A stretch of DNA of 64,000 nucleotides from Larix kaempferi. Lineage: Eukaryota; Streptophyta; Pinopsida; Pinales; Pinaceae. The translations under genes were made by a program, and so were the position numbers. Under the pieces are notes generated by a model. The model was not told where the DNA came from. It ran no database searches and worked only from the letters and a program-made list of their open reading frames with translations. The stretch spans positions 7,146,001 through 7,210,000 of the forward strand of contig BSBM01000140.1 of NCBI GenBank assembly GCA_027924585.1, read 5' to 3'. The first letter of the stretch is position 1. Each line of letters starts with the position of its first letter. Of the stretch, positions 1-11,200 are shown piece by piece.

Positions 1-1915
1 CATGGTTGGCTTACAACCAAACCATTAATACATACCACTGGGTGAAAACATGAAGTTGGGAAACAATTTTGGCTTGTTTTTGACAAAAAAAACTGCTAAT
101 TTTTATGTTTTCCAACTTCGACCTATTCAAACCCATATATTCCATAGGAATTTCAACTTGAAGTAAACACAAAGGTTTTACAGAATTGAATGAGCTTTCT
201 ACTCGTATTTTTTTTAATTTTTTTTATGGACATATCGTGGGACAAATTTGTTGTCAACCAACGGCATATACTTGAAAATTTTAGGAATGGATAATGAGTG
301 ACCCGTGTTGACCACGGTTTTTTGATATATGGTTATTCATTTCAGGGAAAAAAATTGTAATCTCATATTCTACAAACGCTAAAATTGATCCTGGACTATA
401 TTTTGAGTTTTTTAAGACTTGGAAACTATTTTTTATTATTTATCGAAACAACATATGTTCAAAAAATGGTACATTATCGACACATGTTTTTGTCTTCCCA
501 TTTTGTTTCAAATGTGACTCTTATCAAACAAACTAAAACCAACCCATTGAAGAGGACAGTTCAAGGAACATCCCTGTATTTTTTTAAATTTTTTTGGCTT
601 CAGCTTTGTGATGATATTGAATTTTCATTGTGACTGATTTTTACGTCACTAAATTTTTTAATGATAAAGTTTAGTAAAAAAATAGAAAAAAATATTAATC
701 CTAAACGAAATTCAAATTTTTTTATATTATGATAAAGTAGATTGAATGACGAATCTACTGGTATAAAATTCGACATGTAATTCTCATTTTTTGCAATGGT
801 CCGACCTTGTTAAAGTGACACATTTCTGCATTATGCAGAAATTCTGCTGGAACTGTTGACCAAAAACTCTCGGCCCAGAAAATGTCTTCCGAACTCTCAG
901 CCGAGAGTTTAGTTCAAACTCTCATCCGAGATTTTTTTTTAAAATACAGTGCGTGGATTGGTTCAAACTCTTGGCCTAGAGTTTTTTTAAGCTCTCCGCT
1001 GAGAGTTTGAACTCTCAAAACTCTCGGCCTCGAGTTTAAAAAACTCTAGGCCGAGAGTTTCAGGTTGACTCTTTTTCCCCTATTCATCCGCACGCCCTCT
1101 TTCCCAGCTTCATGTTTTTTTCATGGAATTGTTTCCCAGCTTCGCATTTTCACCCCACTCACCTATAAAGACATTGTCAACCCATAAAAGAAGTATGGTA
1201 ATTGTATTGTATCCCATTGGAACTGGATTTTGAATGTAAGCAGAAACATACATTCCAATTGCTCTTATTCAAATGATTAAAATTCTGAGTATGATACTCT
1301 TAGCTAGTATAGTTCTTACCTGAGGACTGGTTAAGAATCTTCTTATACTCGTACTTAACATCAAAGGCGATTTATGGTACAACTAAATTCCAAATTGAAG
1401 TACTTCGGTTATGCTTTAGTTGAATCTCTTTCTTACTTGTAATCTGCATTTAGAATTTGAAGAGCGTTAGCTATGAACAACTAAATAAGCCTCGAGGCGT
1501 GCATATGGGCCCCTTCATTACATTAACACAAGCAGTTAGTCTTTAAAATCAAATGAATCACTTAGAACCAATAACGACAATGTGCACATAGAACGAAGAG
1601 TCAATTAATTTACAAACATCAATTACTTATTGTAAAAATTGTAATATTAAGACCTTCTGACAAATGAATTACATTATAGCATCTAAGTAACCTTCTTATA
1701 GCAAATAATTTAAACAGTAGTTACGACAATCGTCATCACTTATAAGTGTTGCAAGCCTTTAAATCATAGATGACAGGTTATAGAAGTTGTTGTCATTAAA
1801 AAACTAATTAAGTAGTGTTTAGATTTGTTAAAGTTAACACCATTAATACTTCCGCACAATAGATACAAGCTTTTAATGCTATTGGAAAATTTTAAATTTT
1901 AGTGAATTTTTTGGG
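1..1915. other. AT-rich non-coding DNA, no gene seen
   Basis: No reading frame here resembles a protein. An 82-codon frame at 385-633 is AT-rich and low in complexity, and is best read as chance. The only strong structure is the palindrome cluster at 864-1060. The start of recognisable pol sequence at about 1916 is abrupt, so the element to the right is 5'-truncated or its upstream part is too decayed to read. Confidence 0.6.
864..1060. repeat. Cluster of CTCGGCCGAG-type palindromes
   Basis: At least five degenerate copies of an AACTCTCGGCCGAGAGTT-like palindrome lie within 200 bp (about 864, 892, 965, 991 and 1018). The last is part of a larger perfect inverted repeat: 13-bp arms at 1018-1030 and 1048-1060 (AAACTCTCGGCCT and its complement) around a 17-bp AT-rich spacer that is itself partly self-complementary. 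I see no coding capacity and no terminal repeat that would define a MITE. Function unknown. Confidence 0.75.
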
Positions 1916-4900
1916 ATGTTAGAGAATGAGGAGACTTTCAAAGATTCATCCATTGACGATATTACCCATGATGAATATCTGTGTGACTTTACGGTAATAC
2001 ATGATTTTTGTTCAATTGAAAAGGCTCTGGAGAAGGTAAAAACAATTCCTAACTCATTTTTAAGATTGGAGAAGTTTTACGATCTTCATGACAAATTTAA
2101 AGTTGTTCCCAATTGTAAAACTAATAGTTCATAAAACTAATAGTTCACAGCCAAAATATGAAACTGTAAATCTTGGGACAAAATCTCATCCTCAAACTGT
2201 AAACTTAGGAATATATTGCACCTCATCTAAAAAATCAACATTTATCAAATTATTTAAGGAATTTAAAGATGTGTTTACGTGGACATATGATGATTTAAAA
2301 AATTTCAATCCTCAAATCATGCAACACATAATCCCTATGAAACAAGCATCAAAACCTTTCAAACAGAAGCTTAGAAAATTTCATCCGACTCTTGAACCAA
2401 CAATTAAGAAAGAGTTATACAAACTCTTAGCTACCAAGATTATTTTCCCAATTAGACATACTCAGTGAGTAGATAATTTGGTTCCGGTTAGGAAGAAAAA
2501 CGATGATATTCGACAATGTGTCGATTTCCTCAATCTAAACAAATCCTCTGAAAACGATAATTATCTAGTTCCACCCATGGAACAAATCTTACAGAAGGTT
2601 TCTGGTTTTGAGATGCTGTCATTACTTGACAGTTTCTCAGGATATAGCCAGATCATGGTTTCCCCTGATGATCAACTCAAAACAACATTTAAAACCCAAT
2701 GGGGAATGTATGCTTACCAAAAAATGCCCTTTGGGTTAATCAATGCTGGTGAAACCTTTCAAAAAGAAATGGATATTTCCTTTAGAGGATTAATCAATCA
2801 TTTAGTGGTTGTCTATCTAGACAATGTTACTATATTTTCTAAACACCGACTTGATCACATTATGCATCTTGGAAAAGTGCTTGAACGTTGTAAAAAATAT
2901 GGGGTTTCTTTGAATCCTAAGAAAACGATATTTGTTGTTTCACAAGGTCTTTTGTTAGGTTTTGTGGTGTCAAATCATGGGATCATGATTGATCCTGAAC
3001 AAACCCAAGCCATATAAAACATAACCTTTCCCTCAAGTAAAAAGGCAATGCAATCGTTCCTTGGTAAGATAAACTTTGTTAGGAGATTTATTCCCAATTT
3101 TTAAGAAATCATCCGTCCATTACAAAAGATGATTAAGAAGGATGTTATTTTTAACTGGGGACATACTGAGAGGGAATCATTTCAAAGAATCTTAGAAGCA
3201 ATTTCGGAAGTACCTAGTCTTTTAAGCCCAGATTTTAGCAAGGACTTCATACTGTATAGTTTTGCTTCTGACATAGCATATGCAGTAGTCTTAACTCAAC
3301 AGAATCAGTAGAATAATGAAGTACCAATTTATTTTATGAGCTCAAACTTTAAAGCTGTTGAACTTAACTACCATGAGGTTGACAAACATGCTTTTGTTTT
3401 TTTTAAAGCTGTCAAACACTTTCGTCCATATCTTCTGAAATCAAGAACCAAAGTGGTTCTCCCTTTTCCTGCAGTAAGAAATTTGTTGGTGCAAAAATAT
3501 TTAGGAGATAAACGAGCCCCATGGATGACAACTCTCCAAGTGTATGATTTGGAGATTAAACATTCAACTGTAGTAAAAGTCCAAGGATTGTGTAGACTTG
3601 CTGTTGAGGCAACCCATTTTCCAAATAGAGATTATGAAATGATCATTGATGAAACCTTGGTAATTAGGGAAATTTATTTTTATCCTCCACCACAAGAATC
3701 TTGGTATTCAGATTTAAGAACTCTTCTTGAAATAGGAGCTGCTCCTGATCATCTTGAACCAAGGAAAAGGAGAGCGCTTAGTTTGAAATCAGCACCCTAT
3801 TTGCTGATTGATAACACCCTTTTTAGAAGGAATTCAGATGGTGTATTGCTATGTTTCCTGGACAAAGATGAAACTGAGACGATCTTGAGAGAGTTGCATT
3901 CTGGCCCTGCGAGTGGCCATTTTGGAGGAGAGACTACTACTCATAAAATCCTTAGGGAAGGTTACTACTGGCCCGCATTATTTCAGGATTCTTATGCCTT
4001 CGTTATAAAGTGTCTAGAATGTCAAACTGCTGCAGGTAGGGTGAAGAAACCTGCCTTTCCTTTACAGCCAGTTACAGTAGATAGACCATTTCAACAATGG
4101 GGTCTCAACATAGTAGGTCCAATTAACCCACCTTCTTCTCTGCTACATAAATATATCATTACTGCAATTGATTATTTTACTCGATGGGCAGAGGTTGCAC
4201 CTTTGCGAGTTGTGAACACCAATCAAGTTATTTTATTTCTTGAATATTTTATCATTACACGTTTTGGTGTTCCCGATTCGCTTGTTTTTTATAATGCCTC
4301 GTACTTTTATTCAGTTGAATTAACTCAATTTGCATTGGAAAAGGGTATAAGGTTTAGATATTCAGTGAGTTATCATCCACATGGTAATGGTTTATCAGAA
4401 TTAACCAATAAAAATTTATTAAAAATTCTTAAAAGGACTGTTTCAACCCATCATCGTGATTGGCATGCAATTGTGTTCAATGCATTATGGGAAGATAAGG
4501 TTACCCCTAAAACTTCAATTGGCAATTCACCTTTCTTTCTAGTCTATGGTATAGACGCTATCCTACCCCCAAATTTGTTTTTACCTTCCTTGCAACTAGC
4601 CCAATCAGTTCAGGATGAAGATTGTCCAGCTATGGAGAAGAGGATTAATACTCTGTTGAAGTTAGAAGAGAATCGAGAAATGGCTAAGCAGCATTTTATC
4701 AAACATCAACAAGTTGTTAAGTCATGGTTTGATCAAGCTTCAAGTTCTAATAGAGAATTACAAGTGGGTGATCTAGTACTTAAATGGGATAAAGCTCACG
4801 AGGATAAGGGATATCATACTAAATTCCAATGTCTTTGGTTAGGTCCATTTATCATTTCGGAGAAGTTAGGCCTGAGCACTTTTTGTTTGCAAACCTTAGA

Positions 4901-4952
4901 AGCTCAATCCAAAACATTTCCAGTAAATGGACTGGTTTTGAAAAGGTATTGA
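1916..4952 (+). pseudogene. Tat-like Ty3/gypsy pol pseudogene (linker-RT-RNase H-integrase)
   Basis: This polyprotein would supply reverse transcriptase, RNase H and integrase to an LTR retrotransposon. One frame carries everything from about 2148 to 4952: a linker (FKDVFTWTYDDL), RT with the FSGYSQ and MPFGLINAG motifs, RNase H, a zinc-binding integrase N-terminus (HSGPASGHFGG, then CLEC), the integrase core and a C-terminal GPF domain. In-frame stops fall at 2466, 3015, 3102 and 3309. Catalytic sites are also lost: RT has YLDN for YLDD, and the integrase has WGLNIVGP for WGLD and FYNAS for FDNAS, while the Glu in GLSELTNK remains. The frame at 1916-2131 joins the rest once the extra copy of a 16-bp tandem duplication (2116-2131/2132-2147) is discounted. 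It starts inside the linker, so gag, protease and any upstream RNase H are absent. The linker matches the minus-strand element at 41540-41700 closely, so the two are one family. Confidence 0.92.
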
Positions 4953-7182
4953 TGTTGATTTTATCAGAATTTGTATTTGTACATAGTTCTATGCATAAGA
5001 TTGTTCATTATGTAAATAATTATACGACACTGTCTTTTCTTGATATTTTAATTTCTGCCTTGTACAGTTTTATATTTTCACTTATTTTTAACCAATCTTT
5101 TGTATATAATTTTAAATTCATAATTAATTTTCTGAACATATTGATTATTATCATCACAAAAATTCATAATTTTTATTGATCTTTTTGTACATTCTTTTAT
5201 CAAATAGAATTATTGTAATTTTCCTAATTTGTATGCACATTCGAATTTTATTTTGATTCTATCCATCTGTAAATATTCTGAAATTTCGTTTCAGAATTGC
5301 TTTTCTTAATTTTCAGAAAAGATTAATCTCTTCTTTCAAAACATCATAATCTTTTCAATCCTTTGTACATAGTTTTGTCAATATTCTCTATATACTTGAA
5401 AATAAATAAAGCTTTTTGTGTTTTAAAAAAATTTAAAAAAAAATTGAGAGGGTGATTGTAAATAAAGAAACCCCATGGCTTAAACCTACTTTATTCATTT
5501 ATCTTGATTAGTTGTAGTGAGATAAATCTTCAAGATTCACTTAGACTGATCAGTTCTCCTCAAATGTGATAGGAACCTAGAACTGCTAATGTTTGTGTTT
5601 ATGATCAGAATTAATCTTCACTCATCTATTTCCTTTTAAGTTAGTATAACTGACAGATTTCCTTTTCAAAACTTAGTACTTGGAAAAAACTTTATCAATC
5701 TGCATTATCAGTCATTCTTTTAAAGTTTATTTACAATCTATAAATTTTTTCAGGTCTGCTCCATGCATAATTGTTTGTAATAAGTTGGATTTTGATTGAA
5801 GAATAGGAGGTCTAATCACGATCCGATCTAATCATGATCATCAACTTTATCAGGGTTGACATCGTTTCTGATTACCAAGGTGATGGCTCTTGATCATAAG
5901 ATCAAGGGATAGGAGGAAACAACCCTCTCATTTTTGTTATTGCTTTGCTTAATACAATTGATTAGTTCACTTCTTTAATTAATCATTTAAATTAATAAAG
6001 AGTGCCTTCATAATCTTTGATTCTGAAGGTACTCTCAATTAGAGAAGATTTAATGATCAAAGTGAGAGTTTAGGAAGCAATTTTAAGCCAAGCTGGTTGT
6101 TTTACAAATTGATTATTTTAGCAGTTGTTTAAATATAATTTTTATATATGATCAGTTTTCATTACTATATTTTATGATCATATAAATGATTTTTTTCTTA
6201 TCAATATTATCTCTTGTTAACATTGCTTGAATTGGATTTTATAATTTCTTATTTTTCATCTAACTTCTTTTGATTTTCATTTTTGAGATTTTTATGATAA
6301 AGACATGATTTCTAGGAGTAAGTTTTATGTTTAATATGTATTTTCTTGGGTTAAATAATTTATTCCATAATCTATTTAACCCTTAGTAAATATTTATATT
6401 ATAATGGTCATATTGTAAGCCATGTTTAAATCTTTGTAAATAAATAAAGGCTTATCATTGTAAATATGATTCTGTAATGACTAAGGCTTGATTTTGATAT
6501 CATTTCGAATTATTAAATTCAAATCTTTTGTGTTATGATCATTATCGTGAGTTGAAATTGATTTTCATTGAAGACTTAGTTTTTGATAGATTTTTGTTTT
6601 CTATTGATCAATTTTCATTTGTATTGACATGATATTTTCAATTAGCGCTTGTCTATCCTAAGTACTCATCGTGTCATTTTAAACTATTGATCTGATTTTC
6701 TTGTAAATATGATTTCATGGTTTGAGTCATGGTGGTCCTAGATTTTGACACCTTCACCAATTTTGATAAAACTATAAGAAAATGATTATTCATGGTATAG
6801 AAGGTTAAGGACACATATTATCAAAGCTTTGGTTTCTTTTTGGTTGCTACCTTATAGCTTCATTACATTTAATTATAACCTGGAGATGAATTATGAGACA
6901 TAAATCATTACACCTAGTCTCCATGTATAAGTTCCTTCCTGCCAAATCTAGAGCTGGATTTTTAGAATTGAACACAAATTAATATATCTTGACATTTGTT
7001 CAACGTACATATATTGGAATTATTACCCTATTTGATGCGCACATCACATTGATAACTCGAGTTAATTCTAGTATCAAGTAATGATTTCAAGTCATATCAA
7101 TTCGTTTGATAGATACATGAATTGGTTTCGACGGTGGAAATGTCACACGTAGGAATGACTCTAGGGTTTGTTTTCATAGAAG
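4953..7182 (+). other. Non-coding 3' flank of the Tat-like pol
   Basis: AT-rich with no coding frame. AATAAATAAAG at about 5401 would serve as a plant poly(A) signal. A purine run (TTGAGAGGGTGA) near 5444-5456 is followed by TGTAAATAAAG and looks like a polypurine tract next to an LTR start. I found no second copy of the following sequence in the window, so an LTR here is unproven. Another purine run (GGGATAGGAGGAAAC) lies near 5908-5922. Confidence 0.4.
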
Positions 7183-8069
7183 ATGAATAAGGGTTTCATC
7201 ATGTCTACACATTCATGTATGCCCATTCCCTCTATTTTTACCACGTCATATGTCTCTTTTCTAAAAGAGGAACCCGTGAGTGAGCAGATGGCTCCTTTGA
7301 GTCGTTTTGAGATCTCCAGGCCTGAGTTGTTGGAATCTGATAAGGAAGTTGTTGCATTGTTCAAAAAAATTGGTTGGAAACTATGTTTCTTCGAATTTAG
7401 TGGGCACAACATGGAGGTAGCTCGACAGTTCCCTCTTTCTTTTGATGGAAATATTGTCCAAGCAGGAGATTTACAGTTTATGGTTGATGAAGATTTTATC
7501 TCTAGAGCCACTAAACTTCCACATTCTGGAGAACGCTGGTTCAAAGGGTAAAAAATAGATAAGAGGAAATTCAGACATTTTCTCCTACCGTTGTCTAAGG
7601 AATATGCCCATCTCAAATTTGGGTTTCCTATTAAATATTTGAAGGATCAGTGGAAGACTCTTTTTCAAATCATCTCTAGGTATATTTCTTGTGATGGCCA
7701 TTTTTTGCATATTCAGTTGTATCATCTTAGGATTTTAATGGCGTTAAAAGGTATGAAAATGAATATTCCTTACTTCCTGTTACATAGTTTATCTAAAATG
7801 GCCACGATAGTTCAGCATACGATTGGTAATCCAGGCCATAGTCTTTTCCATTGTGGCTTAATAAAAATACTCATTCAATATCAATTGGAAACTATGAATC
7901 GAACCTGGGATGACATTCTAGAACGAAACGAGTTTAGGTTGAATCAATTTTGGCCCACCTATTTACCTAAAACTCAAGCTAAAAGAAGAAGGTCTGTTCA
8001 GGATAATTCCCTTGTAGCAAAACGTGAAGGACTTGATGAGTTATGCTTGGAAACCGAAATGGAAGAAGT
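7183..8069 (+). pseudogene. Decayed ORF of unknown function, N-terminal part (split by copia)
   Basis: Codons from about 7183 to 8069 stay in one frame with a single internal stop (TAA at 7549). The predicted protein has a hydrophilic N-terminus, a globular stretch with LFKKIGW, FSGHN and ISRATKLPHSGERWFKG, then LYHLRILM and SLFHCGLIKIL. It reminds me of the large plant retrotransposon-associated proteins of unknown function (Ogre ORF1-like or 'putative plant transposon protein' type), but I could not search. The copia element is inserted near the end of this half, and the same frame resumes at 12749 after it. The ORF lies between a Tat-like pol and a Tat-like gag, which suggests an accessory ORF of that element. 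No start can be chosen confidently; the ATG codons at 7183 and 7201 are both possible. Confidence 0.6.
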
Positions 8070-8265
8070 TGTAAAAACTTGAGCAGAAAACGAATTTAAC
8101 AGAACGCACACAAAATATTGAACGCAGAAGATGAACTCTGTAGTTTGCATTAGATGTATTTAAATATTACAGAATTGACGGTTCAACCAAGAAACGGTTA
8201 ACCGATAACTATCTAACAACTAACAATTACGTAAACAAAGACTGAAGAGATTATTATTTTTAACA
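8070..8265 (-). repeat. 3' LTR of the young copia element
   Basis: 196 bp, TGTAAAAAC...TTTTTAACA on the plus strand, identical to the 5' copy except for one T/C difference. It has an internal TATTTAAATA box (8156-8166) and a perfect CGGTTAACCG palindrome at 8195-8204. Confidence 0.97.
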
Positions 8266-8274
8266 CTCCCTCTT
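8266..8274 (-). other. Polypurine tract of the young copia element
   Basis: On the minus strand this reads AAGAGGGAG, directly next to the 3' LTR, where plus-strand DNA synthesis is primed. It overlaps the gag-pol stop codon region by a base or two, so the ORF runs right up to the tract. Confidence 0.85.
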
Positions 8275-11200
8275 AATCTCGAGGGTTACATCTTTTTATA
8301 TCCACGATGCCAAGATTTTGTCTTTGAAACTCAAAAGGAATTCTTCCCAAAGGTTTGGTGAAGATATCTGCCAATTGTTCTTTTGACCCACAAAACTGAA
8401 GTAAAACATCACCATTCTGTACAAGTTCACGAATGAAATGAAACCGAGTGTCAATGTGTTTGCTTCTCTGATGAAATACACTATTCTTTGACAAGGAAAT
8501 GGCAGATTTGTTATCACAGAAAATTGTAGTAGGTTCCTTCTCCATATATCCAAAATCTAACAAAAGTCTTTTAAGCCAAACAGCATGACAAGTTGCTGTA
8601 GTTGCTGCTACGTACTCTGCTTCTGCAGAAGATATCGAAACTATGGGCTGCTTCTTAGATGCCCATGAAATCAAATTTTTGCCAAATAAGAAAGCGTATC
8701 CAGATGTGCTTTTCCTATCATCAATACTGCCTGCAAAATCACTGTCTGTGTAACCTTTGAGCTTATTGTCTTCTGAAGCTGTGTACCATAAACCATAAGT
8801 TGTTGTACCTGCAATATACCTTAAAATCCTCTTTCCAACTTTCCAATGTGAATGTTTAGGACATTCCATGAACCTTGAAATAAAACTTGATGCATATGCT
8901 ATATCAGGCCTAGTAGCAGTAAGATATATAAGACTTCCAACAAGTTGTTTATACAATGTAGAATTAACTGCTGACCCAACATCTTCTTTGCTTAACTTAG
9001 TACCAAATGCAATGGGAGTATCTGCTGGTTTACACTTTTCCATCTTAAATTTCTTTAAAACATCTGTAGCATACTTATGTTGACTGACAAAAATACCATG
9101 ATCAGATTGTTCCACTTCAATGCCTAAGAAATACTTCATTAAACCAAGATCTGTCATTTCAAACTCCTTTTTCATTGCTTCTTTAAATTCATCTAAAAGC
9201 ATGTTCCCTGTATAGATCATGTCATCAACATAAAGACATAAGATGAGTATTTTACCTTGTGGATTTGTCTTCATATACAGAGTGGGCTCATTTTTGCTTC
9301 GCTTGAAACCATCATCGAGTAAATAACGATCAATTCTGCTGTACCAAGCTCTTGGAGCTTGCTTCAAACCATACAATGCTTTCTTTAATTTATATACTTT
9401 GTGTTCTTGTCCTTTGATTTCAAAACCATATGGTTGATGCACATATACTTCTTCATTTAGTATACCATTTAGGAAAGCAGACTTTACATCCATTTGATAA
9501 ATAGGCCACTTGTTCTGTGCTGCAATGGCCAAAACAAAACGAACAGTATCTAATCTTGCAACTGGTGCAAAAGTTTCATCATAATCTATGCCAGGTTGTT
9601 GTAAGAAACCTTTGGCAACTAACGTTGCTTTGTACTTATCAATCTCTCCTTTTTCATTCAATTTAATTTTATAAACCCACTTAACACCAATAACATTTTT
9701 ATCTGCTGGAAGATCAACCAAATCCCATGTTTTGTTTCGTTCAATAGCATCAATTTCATTATTCATTGCATCTACCCATTCTTTTTGCTTTGTGGCTTCT
9801 TCAAAACAAGTAGGTTGAGATGAAATCAAAGCAAATTGTGCTACACTATTATCATCTTGTTCATAAATATCTTTCAAACTTTTCATTTTTTTATGTCTAC
9901 TATCAGAATCAGAATCACTGCTAGATGAAGAACTGTTTTCATCTTGAACCTGCAATCTTGGAATATGTTCTGAAGATGCTTGATGTTCATCAAATACAAC
10001 AAATGGATTGTGACAAGTATCTTTTTGCACTTCATTCCATGAGGAATCTTCCAAAAATTTAACATCTCTACTTATCAGAAATTTCTTGGTGATAGGATTA
10101 TACAAACGATATGCTTTGGATTGTTCACTATAGCCTACAAAAATTGACTTCTCACTTCTATCATCAAGCTTCTTTCTAAGTTCTTCAGGTACATGAGCGA
10201 AAGCAATGCATCCAAAAACTCTGAAATGAGAGACATTTACCTTCGTTTTACTCCATGTTTCTTCTGGTACTTTACCTTGAACACTGGAAGTTGGTGATCT
10301 ATTTAATATGTATACAGAACATGCAACTGCTTCAGCCCAAAAATCTTTGGACAAATTTCTTGCTGTAAGTAAACTTCTGGCCATGTTCATGATAGTTTGA
10401 TTTTTTCTTTCTGCTACTCCATTCTGCTGTGGAGTATATCTGGTAGTTGTTTGCTTCTTAATACCTTGTTGTTTACAAAAATCAACAAAATCTCTGGAAT
10501 CATACTCTCCTCCTCCGTCTGACCGCAATATTTTGACAAATTTGCCACTTTGTTTTTCTGCTAAAGCTTTAAATTCCTTGAACTTAGTAAAAGTCTCAGA
10601 CTTGTGTTTGAGAAAATAAATCCAAACTTTCCTGCTAAAATCATCAATAAATGTCAAGAAATAAAAACTTCCACCAAGTGACTCTGTTTGCATAGGTCCA
10701 CATAAGTCTGTGTGTACTAACTCTAAGCGATCTTTAGCTCTATAAGAGGCCATTGGAAAACTATCACGCTGATGTTTTCCTTTAATGCAACTTTCACAAG
10801 AGGAGATTTGACCAATCAAAGAAGGCAATCCATGCACCATAGATTGTTTTTGTAACAAACTCATACTTTTGTATGGTAAATGGACATAGCGACAATGCCA
10901 CAAATTAGATTCATTGGAACATGAAACATTATATGCAAACATCTTCCCACTTCTCATCTCTAAAGGAAACAATCTGTTCTTCGTCATATAAATTTTTGCA
11001 ACAAATTTTCTAGTTGGATCAAAGATCATGCAATAACCATCATGAAAATTAACATCATAACCATGTGCCAATAACTGTCCCAAACTCAACAAATTATGCT
11101 TGAGATTGTCTACACGATAAACATCATAAATATTTAGCACAGAATTCTGCTTGGTTAATACTGGCACAACACCTTTTCCTGAAGCTTTAATTTGATGATC

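Noticed and set aside
7161-7616. Minus-strand 151-codon frame opposite the unknown ORF
   Set aside because: It is antisense to the protein-like plus-strand frame (7183-7551), has no motif, and the plus strand is supported by in-phase continuation on both sides of the copia insertion.
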